A stretch of DNA of 64,000 bases, taken from contig JBEAMJ010000078.1 in assembly GCA_041166025.1 (NCBI GenBank), positions 186,001 to 250,000 on the forward strand, written 5' to 3'. Below, in pieces: positions 36,161-45,733 of the stretch (positions within the stretch are counted from its first letter, which is position 1; each line of letters begins with the position of its first letter). A program made the translations under genes and the position numbers. The notes under the pieces are model-generated. The model was not told the DNA's origin, searched no databases, and was given only the letters and a program-made list of their open reading frames with translations. This DNA is from UBA7672 sp041166025. GTDB lineage: Bacteria > Pseudomonadota > Alphaproteobacteria > Caulobacterales > Hyphomonadaceae.

Positions 36161-37176
36161 GCGAGGCCCTGCCTCCTGCCGGCGCGCACATCCCGGTGAT
36201 GGCCGAAGAAGTGATCCATGCGCTGGCGCCCGTGGCAGGCGCTGTGATGGTGGATGGCACTTACGGCGGCGGCGGCTATGCCCGTGCAGCGCTTGCGGTC
36301 GCCAACTTTACGCTGATTGCGATCGATCGCGACCCCGAAGCGATGGAGCGGGCGTGGGCGCACGCCGGCAAGGACCCGCGCGTCATTCCGGCGGCAGGAC
36401 GGTTCGGCGAGATCGAGCAGATCCTGCACGCCATGAACCGCGACCAGGTCGACGGCATCATGCTCGACCTCGGCGTATCATCGTTCCAGATCGATGAGGC
36501 GGCGCGCGGCTTTTCCTTCATGCGCGACGGGCCGCTCGATATGCGGATGGACAGGCGGGGCCCGAGCGCCGCGGACGCCGTCAATCACCTCACCGAGGGC
36601 GAACTGGCGGACATCATCCACCTGCTCGGCGAGGAACATGCCGCGCGACGGATCGCACGCGAGATCGTCCACCGCCGGCGTTCGCAGCCCTTCAGCTCGA
36701 CGCTCGATCTTGCCGACGTGGTCGAGAAGGCCCTGGGCGGGCGGCGCGGAAAGCCGACGCATCCTGCCACGCGCACCTTCCAGGCGCTCCGCATGTGGGT
36801 GAATGACGAGACCGGGGAGCTGGCGCGCGCCCTTGCCGCGGCCGAGCGTGTGCTGAAACCCGGTGGAAGGCTGGTGATCGTAACCTTCCATTCAATCGAG
36901 GACCGCATCGTCAAGCTCTTCCTGCGGTCGCGTTCCGGCAACGATCCTGGCGTCTCGCGCCACCTGCCGCGCGCAAACAAAGGAAGGGCGCCGACGTTCG
37001 AGATCCTCCAGCGCAAGGCGGCTGAGCCAAGCGAGGCGGAGGTTGCGGACAATCCGCGTGCGCGGTCTGCAAAACTGCGCTGGGCGCTCCGCACCGAAGC
37101 CCCGGCCTGGAATGTGGACGCCGGCGATGGGTTCCGGCTGCCGGGACTGAAACAGCTTGAGGGAGTTGGCGGATGA
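36157..37176 (+). CDS. rsmH: 16S rRNA (cytosine(1402)-N(4))-methyltransferase
   Basis: A 339-residue MraW/RsmH. HIPVMAEEVIHAL and VDGTYGGGGYARAAL form the S-adenosylmethionine site, and DQVDGIMLDLGVSSFQID and ARGFSFMRDGPLDMRMD are family signatures. The helical domain lies between, and RLVIVTFHSIEDRIVK closes the Rossmann part. It methylates C1402 in the P-site region of 16S rRNA. It overlaps mraZ and ftsL by 4 bases each. Confidence 0.97.
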   Translation: MSEALPPAGAHIPVMAEEVIHALAPVAGAVMVDGTYGGGGYARAALAVANFTLIAIDRDPEAMERAWAHAGKDPRVIPAAGRFGEIEQILHAMNRDQVDGIMLDLGVSSFQIDEAARGFSFMRDGPLDMRMDRRGPSAADAVNHLTEGELADIIHLLGEEHAARRIAREIVHRRRSQPFSSTLDLADVVEKALGGRRGKPTHPATRTFQALRMWVNDETGELARALAAAERVLKPGGRLVIVTFHSIEDRIVKLFLRSRSGNDPGVSRHLPRANKGRAPTFEILQRKAAEPSEAEVADNPRARSAKLRWALRTEAPAWNVDAGDGFRLPGLKQLEGVGG

Positions 37177-37505
37177 AACGCCTGGCCATCATTGGCGGAC
37201 TGGTCGTCACCGTGCTGGCGGTCGCGGTCTATCGCGCAAAGCTGAGCGCGGAGGAGACGCAGGTCCGCATCGACGAACTCAGGATCGCGGCGCAGGCCGA
37301 GCAGGCCGCCATTGCGACCCTCAAGGCCGATGAAGCCGTCCTGACCAGGCCCGAACGCATCGGCGCCATCGCGCAGCAGCAGCTGGGGCTCGAGCCGGCC
37401 AATCCGGACCAGTATGTCGCCCCGGAGGCCCTGAAGCAGCGCCTCGGCGAAGAAAAGCTGCGCCTGGCCCCGCCGGCTTCGGGAGCGACGCCGCAACCGC
37501 AATGA
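37173..37505 (+). CDS. ftsL: Cell division protein FtsL-like
   Basis: A 110-residue bitopic membrane protein: one N-terminal membrane helix (LAIIGGLVVTVLAVAVYRAK) and a periplasmic coiled-coil (EETQVRIDELRIAAQAEQAAIATLKADEAVLTRPERIGAIA). Sequence conservation in FtsL is low; the position between rsmH and ftsI and the ERIGAIAQQQLGL coiled-coil tail make the assignment firm. FtsL with FtsB and FtsQ activates septal peptidoglycan synthesis by FtsW-FtsI. It overlaps both neighbours by 4 bases. Confidence 0.88.
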   Translation: MKRLAIIGGLVVTVLAVAVYRAKLSAEETQVRIDELRIAAQAEQAAIATLKADEAVLTRPERIGAIAQQQLGLEPANPDQYVAPEALKQRLGEEKLRLAPPASGATPQPQ

Positions 37506-39142
37506 AAGCCTTCGCCGCGCCATACCGGGACGTCTGGGGTCCGCGTCGCGCCCGCCTTGTCGCGGCGGGCCTGGCGCTTGTCTTCGCCGTCATTGTCGGT
37601 CGCTCGGCCTATGTCGCCTTCAACGGCCCGGACCGCAGCGCCGTGCCTGTCGCCGCGATCGAGACGGCGCGCCGCGCCGACATCGTCGACCGCCGAGGCG
37701 AGCTTCTGGCGACGACGGTCGAGGGGGTCTCGCTGGCCGTCGATCCGAGCGCCATCTGGGATTCGCGCGACGTCGTCGCAGGTATCCGCAGCGTGTTCCC
37801 GGACCTGCGCGAAGATGCTCTGACGGCAATGATGGCCGACAAGAAGCGCCAGTTCGCCTGGGTCAGGCGCGGGCTCGACAACGATCAGATCGCTGCGCTG
37901 AAGCAGCTTGGCGTCGAGGGACTCCTGTTCGTCGATGAACCGCAGCGGCGCTATCCGGGCGGCAGTCTTGCCGGCCATTTCCTCGGCTATACCAGCGTTG
38001 ATGGCGACGGGATCGAGGGTATCGAGCGCGTCTATGACGCGCGCCTGAAACAGGGCGGCGAGCCGCTCCAGCTCAGCCTCGACGCCAGCGTGCAGTTCGT
38101 GGTGGAGGAGGAACTCAATCGCGCGTTCGAGGATTTCGACATGAAGGGCGCCGCCGGCATCGTGGTCGACGCCCACAGCGGCGCCGTGCGTGCGATTGCC
38201 TCCTGGCCGCAGATCGATCCCAGCAGACGCGGTGAAGAGGGGAATGACGCAAAGACCAACCGAGCCCTCAATGCCCGGATGGAGCTGGGCTCGATCTACA
38301 AGCCGTTGACGGTGGCAGCTGCGATGGAGGCCGGCGCCGTGCGGCCGTCAGACAGGTTCGACGTGTCCCGGCCGGTGAAGATCGGCGGTGTGACGGTGCG
38401 CGACCTGCATCCGCTGACGCGCGTCTCCGGCGCCGCCGCGACGGCGGAAGACATCCTGGCCGAAAGCTCGAATATCGGCGCATCGCTGATTGCCCAGCGC
38501 ATCGGCCCGGAGCGGCAGAAGGCGTTTCTCGGCGCCGTCGGCCTGCTGGCTGGGCATGGCGGTGAGGGGCCGTCCTGGGCTTCGCCGCTTCTCCCCCAGA
38601 CCTGGGACCAGACCGCGATGGCGACGATCGCCTATGGCCATGGTCTTTCGGTGAGCCCGCTTGCCTTCGCGCTGGCCTATACGCCTTTCGCCAATGGCGG
38701 CAATTACGTCGCGCCGCGCTTCACCGAGGCGGTCGATCCCCCCAGCACAGCGCCCAGACGCGTGATGTCAAAGCGCACGGCCGACGCGGTCCTGGCGATG
38801 ATGCGAACGACCGTCACGCAAGGCTCTGGCAAGCTGGCGGACGCAAACGGCTATGACGTCGCCGGCAAGACCGGGACGGCCGAGAAGCCGACGGCGAACG
38901 GTTACGATCCCGAAAGGAACATCACCTCGTTTGCCGCGGTCTTCCCCGCCTCCCGCCCTCAATTTGTCGTGCTCGTCGTGCTCGATGAAGCGCAGCCCAG
39001 AACGGGCGAGCAACGCACGGCCGCCTTCACCGCGGCATCGATCGCCGGACGGGTGATCGCGCGCGCGGCCCCGCTGCTGGATGTCCAGCCCGTGCTGGAA
39101 GCGACGGCGACGCGGGCGCGTGCGGAGGCGGATGCTCGATGA
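37502..39142 (+). CDS. ftsI: Septal peptidoglycan transpeptidase FtsI (PBP3)
   Basis: A 546-residue class B penicillin-binding protein. One membrane helix near the N-terminus is followed by the dimerisation domain (ADIVDRRGELLATTVEG) and the transpeptidase domain with SxxK nucleophile S264 in LGSIYKPL, SSN in AESSNIGAS and KTG in AGKTGTAEK. It crosslinks septal peptidoglycan together with FtsW and is a beta-lactam target. The start overlaps the ftsL stop; murE overlaps the end by 4 bases. Confidence 0.97.
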   Translation: MKAFAAPYRDVWGPRRARLVAAGLALVFAVIVGRSAYVAFNGPDRSAVPVAAIETARRADIVDRRGELLATTVEGVSLAVDPSAIWDSRDVVAGIRSVFPDLREDALTAMMADKKRQFAWVRRGLDNDQIAALKQLGVEGLLFVDEPQRRYPGGSLAGHFLGYTSVDGDGIEGIERVYDARLKQGGEPLQLSLDASVQFVVEEELNRAFEDFDMKGAAGIVVDAHSGAVRAIASWPQIDPSRRGEEGNDAKTNRALNARMELGSIYKPLTVAAAMEAGAVRPSDRFDVSRPVKIGGVTVRDLHPLTRVSGAAATAEDILAESSNIGASLIAQRIGPERQKAFLGAVGLLAGHGGEGPSWASPLLPQTWDQTAMATIAYGHGLSVSPLAFALAYTPFANGGNYVAPRFTEAVDPPSTAPRRVMSKRTADAVLAMMRTTVTQGSGKLADANGYDVAGKTGTAEKPTANGYDPERNITSFAAVFPASRPQFVVLVVLDEAQPRTGEQRTAAFTAASIAGRVIARAAPLLDVQPVLEATATRARAEADAR

Positions 39143-40605
39143 AGCTTGACACCCTCATTCCCGGGGCGCCTGCGCTCGATGTGACCGGCATCACGGCCGA
39201 CAGCCGCAAGGTGAAGCCGGGCTATCTCTTTGCCGCGCTCAAGGGCGTGGCGCAGGATGGCCGCGACTATGCCGGCGCGGCGATCAAGGCCGGAGCAGCG
39301 GCGATTCTCACCGATGATCGCCCCGGGGCATGGACCGTGCCGGCGATCCAGGTCGCCGAACCCCGCCTTGCGCTGGCGAAGGCCGCGGCCGCCTTCCATC
39401 CTGTCCAGCCGCGCGTGATCGCGGCGGTCACCGGAACCAACGGCAAGAGTTCGACGGTCGACTTTCTCCGCCAGATCTGGGCCAGCATGGGCCGCAAGGC
39501 GGCCTCGATGGGCACGCTGGGCGCCATCGGACCGTCAGGCGTCGTCGATCTCGGGCACACCACGCCCGACCCTGTCGCCATCCACGACACGCTCGCAAGC
39601 CTTGCGGCCGAGGGCGTGACGCATGCGGCGATGGAAGCGTCCAGCCACGGCCTTGCGCAGTATCGTCTGCACGCGGTCAGGCTTGCGGCGGGCGCCTTCA
39701 CCAACCTCACACAGGACCATCTCGACTATCACGCCGACTTCGATGACTACCGCCGCGCCAAGATGAAGCTGTTTTCGGAGCTGTTGCCCGCCGGCGCGCC
39801 GGCGGTCATCAACGCCGACAGTCCCGAACGCGAGGCATTCGAGGCGGCGGCGCAGACGGCCGGCCTGCGAACCTTCACGGTCGGCTGGCGCGGGCGCGAC
39901 CTGCGGATCGCCGAGGCGCTGCCGCGCGGCACGGGCCAGGACCTTGTGATCCAGTGGAGCGGTGGTCCGAGCGAGGGCAAGGAGCGCACCGTCCACCTGC
40001 CTCTGATCGGCGAATTCCAGGCGCTCAATGCGCTCTGCGCCGCCGGCATCGCGATGGCGCTGGGCGATGATGTCCACGCCGTGCTCGACGGGCTCGCAAG
40101 GCTCAAAGGCGTCCACGGACGGCTGGAGCTGGTCGGCCAGACGGCTGGAAAGGCGCCGGTTTTCGTTGACTATGCCCACACCCCGGACGGGCTCAACGTG
40201 CTGTTGCGCGCCGCGCGCCCGCATGTGCGCGGCAAACTCATCGTCGTGTTCGGCTGCGGCGGTGATCGCGACGCGACTAAGCGTGCGATCATGGGAGATG
40301 TCGCGCGGCGCCTTGCGGACGAGGTGATCGTCACCGACGACAATCCGCGCTCGGAAGATCCCGCCGCAATCCGCGCCGCGATCCGCAAAGGCGTCCCGGA
40401 TTCGAGCGAGATCGGCGACCGCGCATCGGCGATCCAGGAGGGCGTCAAGCGGCTGCGACCGGGCGATGCCTTGCTGATCGCAGGCAAGGGTCACGAGACC
40501 GGACAGATCGTAAAGGGCGTCACCATCCCGTTCTCGGATTTCGAGGTCGCGCGGGCGGCGCTGAAGGATACGGGTGGCACGGACGCAGGTGGCGCGCATG
40601 GCTGA
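39139..40605 (+). CDS. murE: UDP-MurNAc-tripeptide ligase MurE (meso-diaminopimelate-adding)
   Basis: A 488-residue cytoplasmic Mur ligase. It has the ATP loop TGTNGKSSTVDF, the central domain, and VTDDNPRSEDP, whose DNPR motif marks use of meso-diaminopimelate rather than lysine. It adds the third residue of the peptidoglycan stem peptide. The gene overlaps ftsI by 4 bases and murF by 8 bases. Confidence 0.96.
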   Translation: MKLDTLIPGAPALDVTGITADSRKVKPGYLFAALKGVAQDGRDYAGAAIKAGAAAILTDDRPGAWTVPAIQVAEPRLALAKAAAAFHPVQPRVIAAVTGTNGKSSTVDFLRQIWASMGRKAASMGTLGAIGPSGVVDLGHTTPDPVAIHDTLASLAAEGVTHAAMEASSHGLAQYRLHAVRLAAGAFTNLTQDHLDYHADFDDYRRAKMKLFSELLPAGAPAVINADSPEREAFEAAAQTAGLRTFTVGWRGRDLRIAEALPRGTGQDLVIQWSGGPSEGKERTVHLPLIGEFQALNALCAAGIAMALGDDVHAVLDGLARLKGVHGRLELVGQTAGKAPVFVDYAHTPDGLNVLLRAARPHVRGKLIVVFGCGGDRDATKRAIMGDVARRLADEVIVTDDNPRSEDPAAIRAAIRKGVPDSSEIGDRASAIQEGVKRLRPGDALLIAGKGHETGQIVKGVTIPFSDFEVARAALKDTGGTDAGGAHG

Positions 40606-42028
40606 GCATCCTCTCTGGACCGGCGAAGAGGCGGCGGCTGCAACCGGCGGAAAGGCGCAAGGCGCCTGGGCGATCGATGGCGTTTCGATCGACACGCGCT
40701 CACTCAGGCCCGGTGAACTCTTTGTGGCCCTGAAGGATGTCCGCGACGGACATGACTTCGTCGACAACGCCTTCGCTGCGGGAGCCGGCGCAGCTTTCGT
40801 GTCGCGCGACGTACTCGCCGGGCGACCGGGTCTCCTCGTCGATGATGTCCAGTCAGCCCTGGAGCGTCTCGGGCGCGCCGCGCGCGATCGCACGGGCGCG
40901 GTCTGCGCGGCGATAACGGGCTCTGTCGGCAAGACCAGCGTCAAGGAGATGCTGGCGCGCATCTTCCGCGCGGCGGGCAGGGCCCACTGGTCGGACAAGT
41001 CGTTCAACAATCACTGGGGCGTGCCGCTGACCCTTGCCAGGATGCCGCGAGAGACCGAGCGGGCGATCTTCGAGATCGGCATGAGCACGCCCGGAGAGAT
41101 CGCGCCCCGCTCGCGCATGGCCAGGCCGCATATCGCGATGATCACCAAGATCGCGCCGGCCCATCTGCAGGGGGTCGGCTCGATCGAGGGTGTGGCGGAT
41201 GAGAAGTCCGACATCTTCGCCGGGCTGCTGCCGGAGGGCGCAGCCATTCTGCCGGCCGCGGACAGGTTCCACGACCGCTTGCGGGCGGCGTCGCTCCGGC
41301 TGCAGCCCTCGGCGCAGCTCTACAGCTTCGGCGGATCGCCCGGCCCGCGCAGCGCAGCGCCCGTGCGCTATCACACCGACGGGTTTGTCTCGCGCATCGA
41401 TGTCGACGTGATGGGTGAGGTGGTCAGTGTCGGCCTCGACGCAGTCGGCGAACACTGGGCCGACAATGCGGCGCTGGCGCTTCTCGCCGCTGTCCTGTCG
41501 GGTATCGGCGCAGGGCATGCGGCCGAGGCGCTCTCAGGCTATGCCCCGCCCGCCGGTCGTGGTGTCGCGGAGGTGCTGCGGCTGCCCCGCGGTGGCGAAG
41601 CCACTCTGGTGGACGACGCCTATAACGCCAATCCGGAATCGATGCGCGCGGCCATCGAGGGGCTGAGCAGCCGGCCGGGCAGGCGGATGGTGGCGCTTGG
41701 CGAAATGCGCGAGCTCGGCGAGGGGTCAGCGCAGATGCACGCAGGGCTCGCCGACGCAGTCATCGCTGCGAACGTTTCGCTGGCCGTGCTGTCGGGCGGC
41801 GAGATGAAGCACCTTGCGGATGCGCTGAAAGCGCGCGCGCCCGGCATGCGCGTCGAACATGTCACAGGTCCGGCCGAAGCGGCTGAGCAGGTGAAAAGCT
41901 GGTTAGAACCGGGGGACGCTGTCTTGATCAAAGGCTCGAATGCATCCGGCATGGCCCGCGTGGGGACGGCGCTCCGGCAGATGAGCGAAGGCGCCGCCGC
42001 CAAACCGCAGAACGCGTCAGGGGCTTAG
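40598..42028 (+). CDS. murF: UDP-MurNAc-tripeptide--D-alanyl-D-alanine ligase MurF
   Basis: A 476-residue Mur ligase. The ATP loop is ITGSVGKTSVKEML, SFNNHWGVPLTLARMP is a family-typical segment, VDDAYNANPESMRAAIEGL contains conserved residues, and LIKGSNASGM lies near the end. It attaches D-Ala-D-Ala to complete the UDP-MurNAc-pentapeptide. The ATG at 40598 has AGGTGG upstream and overlaps murE by 8 bases; a frame from 40574 would add eight non-conserved residues. Confidence 0.96.
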   Translation: MAEHPLWTGEEAAAATGGKAQGAWAIDGVSIDTRSLRPGELFVALKDVRDGHDFVDNAFAAGAGAAFVSRDVLAGRPGLLVDDVQSALERLGRAARDRTGAVCAAITGSVGKTSVKEMLARIFRAAGRAHWSDKSFNNHWGVPLTLARMPRETERAIFEIGMSTPGEIAPRSRMARPHIAMITKIAPAHLQGVGSIEGVADEKSDIFAGLLPEGAAILPAADRFHDRLRAASLRLQPSAQLYSFGGSPGPRSAAPVRYHTDGFVSRIDVDVMGEVVSVGLDAVGEHWADNAALALLAAVLSGIGAGHAAEALSGYAPPAGRGVAEVLRLPRGGEATLVDDAYNANPESMRAAIEGLSSRPGRRMVALGEMRELGEGSAQMHAGLADAVIAANVSLAVLSGGEMKHLADALKARAPGMRVEHVTGPAEAAEQVKSWLEPGDAVLIKGSNASGMARVGTALRQMSEGAAAKPQNASGA

Positions 42029-42029
42029 C

Positions 42030-43160
42030 ATGCTGTACCATCTCCTCTCGCCCTACACGGGCGAGCTGAACCTGTTCAGCTTCGTGACGTTCCGCGTGGC
42101 GCTCGGCCTCTCCACGGCCCTGATCCTCACCATGCTGTTCGGCTATCCAGTGATCCTCTGGCTGCGGAAAAGGCAGGGCAAGGGTCAGCCGATCCGCACC
42201 GATGGTCCAGAAAGCCACCTTGCCAAGAAGGGCACGCCCACAATGGGCGGCTTTCTCATCCTGTTCGGGATCCTGTCCGGCACGCTTCTGTGGGCTGACC
42301 TCACCAACCAGTACATCTGGATCGTGCTCTTTGTGACAGTCGGTTTCTGTTTTGTCGGCTTCATCGACGACTACCAGAAGGTCACAAAGAAGGGCACGGC
42401 GGGCCTCTCCGGCAAGGTGCGTCTCCTGATGGAGTTTGTGATCGCCGGCGTCGCCGTATGGTGGATCTCCGTCTACGCCCAGGCGACGACGGATGCCGCG
42501 CTCGCCTCGGGCGCGCTCGCCGTCGCGCCGCAGGAAGGCTTCGCCACCGGGCTGGCGCTGCCCTTCCTCAAGGATTTCATGTTTGATCTCACCATCTACG
42601 GCTTCATCGCCTTCGGAGCTTTCGTGATCGTGGGCGCCGGCAATGCGGTGAACTTCACTGACGGCCTCGACGGGCTCGCCATCGGCCCGGTGATGATCGC
42701 AGGCGCCACGTTCGGCTTCATCGCCTACGCAACCGGCACGCCGCGCTTTGCCGACTATCTCCTCCTGTCGCCGACGCCTGGCACTGCCGAACTCGCCGTC
42801 GTCATGGGTTCGCTCGTGGGCGGAGGGCTCGGCTTCCTCTGGTACAACGCGCCGCCGGCCAAGGTCTTCATGGGCGACACCGGCTCGCTGGCGCTGGGCG
42901 GATGCCTCGGCGCCATGGCGGTGTGTGTCAAGCACGAGATCGTGCTGGCGATCGTCGGCGGCCTGTTCCTGTTTGAGGCGCTCTCGGTGATCATCCAGGT
43001 GCTCTACTTCAAGGCTACCGGAAAGCGCTTCTTCAAGATGGCCCCGGTGCACCACCATTTCGAGAAGTTGGGCTGGTCGGAGCCGACGGTGGTCATCCGT
43101 TTCTGGATCATCGCTTTTCTCCTGGCCCTCGTCGGCCTCGCCACCCTGCGTCTGAGGTGA
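42030..43160 (+). CDS. mraY: Phospho-N-acetylmuramoyl-pentapeptide transferase MraY
   Basis: A 376-residue polytopic membrane enzyme with about ten helices. KKGTPTMGGFLIL, FIDDYQKVTKKGTAGLSGKVRL (catalytic Asp pair), NAVNFTDGLDGLA and GDTGSLALGG, then HHHFEKLGWSEPTVVIRFW are diagnostic. It makes lipid I by transferring phospho-MurNAc-pentapeptide to undecaprenyl phosphate. It starts one base after the murF stop. Confidence 0.97.
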   Translation: MLYHLLSPYTGELNLFSFVTFRVALGLSTALILTMLFGYPVILWLRKRQGKGQPIRTDGPESHLAKKGTPTMGGFLILFGILSGTLLWADLTNQYIWIVLFVTVGFCFVGFIDDYQKVTKKGTAGLSGKVRLLMEFVIAGVAVWWISVYAQATTDAALASGALAVAPQEGFATGLALPFLKDFMFDLTIYGFIAFGAFVIVGAGNAVNFTDGLDGLAIGPVMIAGATFGFIAYATGTPRFADYLLLSPTPGTAELAVVMGSLVGGGLGFLWYNAPPAKVFMGDTGSLALGGCLGAMAVCVKHEIVLAIVGGLFLFEALSVIIQVLYFKATGKRFFKMAPVHHHFEKLGWSEPTVVIRFWIIAFLLALVGLATLRLR

Positions 43161-43167
43161 GGCCAAC

Positions 43168-44586
43168 GTGATCCCCGTCCGCACATTCGAGGGAAAGGAC
43201 GTCGCGGTCTTCGGCCTGGGCCGAAGCGGCATCGCGACGTGCAAGGCCCTGATGGCTGGCGGCGCCCGCGTCTGCGCGTGGGACGAGAACGAGAATGCGC
43301 GCACGGCGGCCGAAGCCGCCGGCGTGCCCATGGTCGACCTCAACCGGCGCGACTGGCAGACCTTCGCGGCGCTGGTGCTGTCGCCGGGAATACCGTTCCG
43401 CTTCCCCGAGCCGCACCGATTCGTGCGCATGGCGCAGATGGTAGGCGTGCCTGTCATTGGCGACATGGAGCTGTTCGCCCGCGCTGTGAACGATTTCCGG
43501 GCGATTGAGCGCCCGCGGATCGTCGGCATCACGGGCACCAACGGAAAGTCCACCACCACGGCGCTGATCGGGCATATCCTGAAGGTGTGCGGCAAGGATG
43601 TGCGCGTTGGCGGCAATATCGGCGTCGGCGTGCTCGATCTCGAAAGGCTGCACTCCGAGGCGATCTACGTGCTGGAGCTGTCGAGTTACCAGCTTGACCT
43701 TGTCGACAGCCTGCGCTGCGACGTCGCCGTCATGCTCAACATCTCGCCCGACCATCTCTCGCGTCATGGCGGCATGGACGGTTATGTCAGCGCCAAGCGC
43801 CGCATCTTCCGCAACCAGGGTCCCGAGGATGTCGCCATCATCGGTGTGGACGATGTTCGCGCCGGTGTAATGGCGACGCAACTGACCAGCGAGGGTCTGC
43901 GCCGTGTCATCCCCATCTCGGCCGAGTATGGCCTCGGCCGCGGCGTTGCCGTGCTGGACGGCATGTTGCAGGATTCGATCGCCGGCCGCGCCGAAGCGCC
44001 GCACGACGTGCGCAAGGCCAAGGCGCTGCCCGGCCGTCACAATCATCAAAACATCGCGGCCGCCTACGCCGCCTGCCGGGCGCTCGGACTTGAGCCTACC
44101 GACATCCTTGCCGCGATCGAGACCTTCCCCGGCCTGCCGCACCGGCTCGAGAACATCGGCGCTATCGACGGCGTTAGCTTCATCAACGATTCGAAGGCCA
44201 CCAACGCGCAGGCGGCGGAGCAGGCGATCCGCGCCTTTCCGAATGCGTGGTGGATCGTCGGCGGCCGTCCGAAGGAGGAGGGCATCGACGAGCTGGCGCC
44301 GCTCTTCGGCATGATCCGCAAGGCCTACCTGATCGGCGAGTCGACCGATGCGTTTGCGCGCGTGCTGGAGGGCAAGCTGGACCACGCAAAGTGCCGGACG
44401 CTCGACATGGCCGTGCAGCAGGCCTTCGCGGATGCGCGCGCCTCCGGGGTCGAGGGCGCCGCCATTCTGTTCTCGCCGGCCTGCGCCAGCTTCGACCAGT
44501 TCCGCGACTTCGAGCAGCGCGGGCTGGCCTTCCGTCGCGAAGCCGCGAAGCTTGTGAAGCGGCGTACGCCGACCGAGCCGGCCTGA
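43168..44586 (+). CDS. murD: UDP-MurNAc-L-alanine--D-glutamate ligase MurD
   Basis: A 472-residue Mur ligase. The N-terminal domain begins KDVAVFGLGRSGIATCKAL, the ATP loop is GITGTNGKSTTTALIGH, followed by ELSSYQLDLVDSL and INDSKATNAQAAEQAI. It adds D-Glu to UDP-MurNAc-L-Ala. It starts with GTG, 7 bases after mraY, with a GAGG ribosome-binding site overlapping the mraY stop. Confidence 0.96.
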   Translation: MIPVRTFEGKDVAVFGLGRSGIATCKALMAGGARVCAWDENENARTAAEAAGVPMVDLNRRDWQTFAALVLSPGIPFRFPEPHRFVRMAQMVGVPVIGDMELFARAVNDFRAIERPRIVGITGTNGKSTTTALIGHILKVCGKDVRVGGNIGVGVLDLERLHSEAIYVLELSSYQLDLVDSLRCDVAVMLNISPDHLSRHGGMDGYVSAKRRIFRNQGPEDVAIIGVDDVRAGVMATQLTSEGLRRVIPISAEYGLGRGVAVLDGMLQDSIAGRAEAPHDVRKAKALPGRHNHQNIAAAYAACRALGLEPTDILAAIETFPGLPHRLENIGAIDGVSFINDSKATNAQAAEQAIRAFPNAWWIVGGRPKEEGIDELAPLFGMIRKAYLIGESTDAFARVLEGKLDHAKCRTLDMAVQQAFADARASGVEGAAILFSPACASFDQFRDFEQRGLAFRREAAKLVKRRTPTEPA

Positions 44587-44593
44587 GCACAAC

Positions 44594-45733
44594 ATGCAGA
44601 TCTTCGCGAGATCCGACCGATCGCCGCTCGCCGAATGGTGGCGCACCGTCGACAAGGGCCTGATCGCCGCCGCCTTGATCCTTCTCGGCGCGGGCATCGT
44701 CCTGTCGCTCGCGGCGGGGCCGGCCGCCGCCGCCAAGCTCGACATCGTGGACCCGTTCCACTTCGTCTACCGGCAAGTGGGCTTTGCAGTCGCAGCGCTC
44801 GGCGTCCTCCTTTGCTCATCTCTGCTCGATCCGGTATGGGCGCGTCGTGTCTGCCTTGTGCTGTTCGTGGCGTGTTTCCTCCTGATGGCAGGCCTGCTGC
44901 TCTTCGGGCATGAGGCGAAGGGCGCGACCCGCTGGATCCGGCTTTGGGGCACCACATTCCAGCCATCGGAAATCATAAAGCCGGCGCTTGTTGTGCTGAC
45001 GGCATGGTTGTTGGCGCAGCGGGACAGGTTTCCGGCAGGTCCGTGGGCGCCGATCGCCTTCACCTTCTACGCCGTCACCGTCGGCCTTCTGCTTCTGCAG
45101 CCCGATGTCGGACAGGCCGCGCTCCTCACGGCGGCGTTCGTGATCGTCTTCTTCATCGCGGGACTGCCCTGGCTGTGGGCCACTGGCTTCGTCATCGGCG
45201 GCGCCTTGCTGGGCGCGCTGCTCTACGCCATCGTTCCCCATGTCCGCCTGCGCGTGAATTCCTTCCTCAATCCGACCGAGTACGACACCTACCAGATCGA
45301 CAAGGCGCGCGAGGCCATTGAGCGCGGCGGCGTCTTTGGCGTGGGGCCCGGGGAAGGCACGGTGAAGCGTACGCTGCCGGATGCGCATACCGATTTCGTC
45401 TACGCCGTCGCTGGCGAAGAGTTCGGGTTGATCCTGCTTGTCATGCTCACCGTGCTGTTCGCCGTGATCGCCATCAAGGGAATCATGGAAGCCTCGCGCC
45501 AGGCCGACATCTACCAGCGCGCGGCCGGCGTCGGACTCTACGCCATCTTCGGCCTGCAGGCTGCGGTCAACATGTCGGTCAACCTCTCGCTGATCCCGCC
45601 CAAGGGGATGACGCTTCCGCTTGTGTCTTCAGGCGGATCCTCGCTCCTCGGGGCCGCGCTGACACTGGGTCTCGCGCTTGCGTTCACGCGCAAGCAACCG
45701 GAAACCTCGCTGACGCACCTGAGGCGCGCATGA
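44594..45733 (+). CDS. ftsW: Septal peptidoglycan glycosyltransferase FtsW (SEDS)
   Basis: A 379-residue SEDS-family membrane protein with about ten helices. GATRWIRLWGTTFQPSEIIKPAL, GPGEGTVKRTLPDAHTDFVYAVAGEEFGL and IPPKGMTLPLVSSGGSSLLG are SEDS signatures. It polymerises glycan strands at the septum with FtsI. It starts 7 bases after murD and overlaps murG by 4 bases. Confidence 0.96.
   Translation: MQIFARSDRSPLAEWWRTVDKGLIAAALILLGAGIVLSLAAGPAAAAKLDIVDPFHFVYRQVGFAVAALGVLLCSSLLDPVWARRVCLVLFVACFLLMAGLLLFGHEAKGATRWIRLWGTTFQPSEIIKPALVVLTAWLLAQRDRFPAGPWAPIAFTFYAVTVGLLLLQPDVGQAALLTAAFVIVFFIAGLPWLWATGFVIGGALLGALLYAIVPHVRLRVNSFLNPTEYDTYQIDKAREAIERGGVFGVGPGEGTVKRTLPDAHTDFVYAVAGEEFGLILLVMLTVLFAVIAIKGIMEASRQADIYQRAAGVGLYAIFGLQAAVNMSVNLSLIPPKGMTLPLVSSGGSSLLGAALTLGLALAFTRKQPETSLTHLRRA

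Noticed and set aside
41928..43616. 562-residue minus-strand open frame
   Set aside because: Antisense to mraY and murD; Asp/His/Arg-rich product typical of GC-rich shadows.
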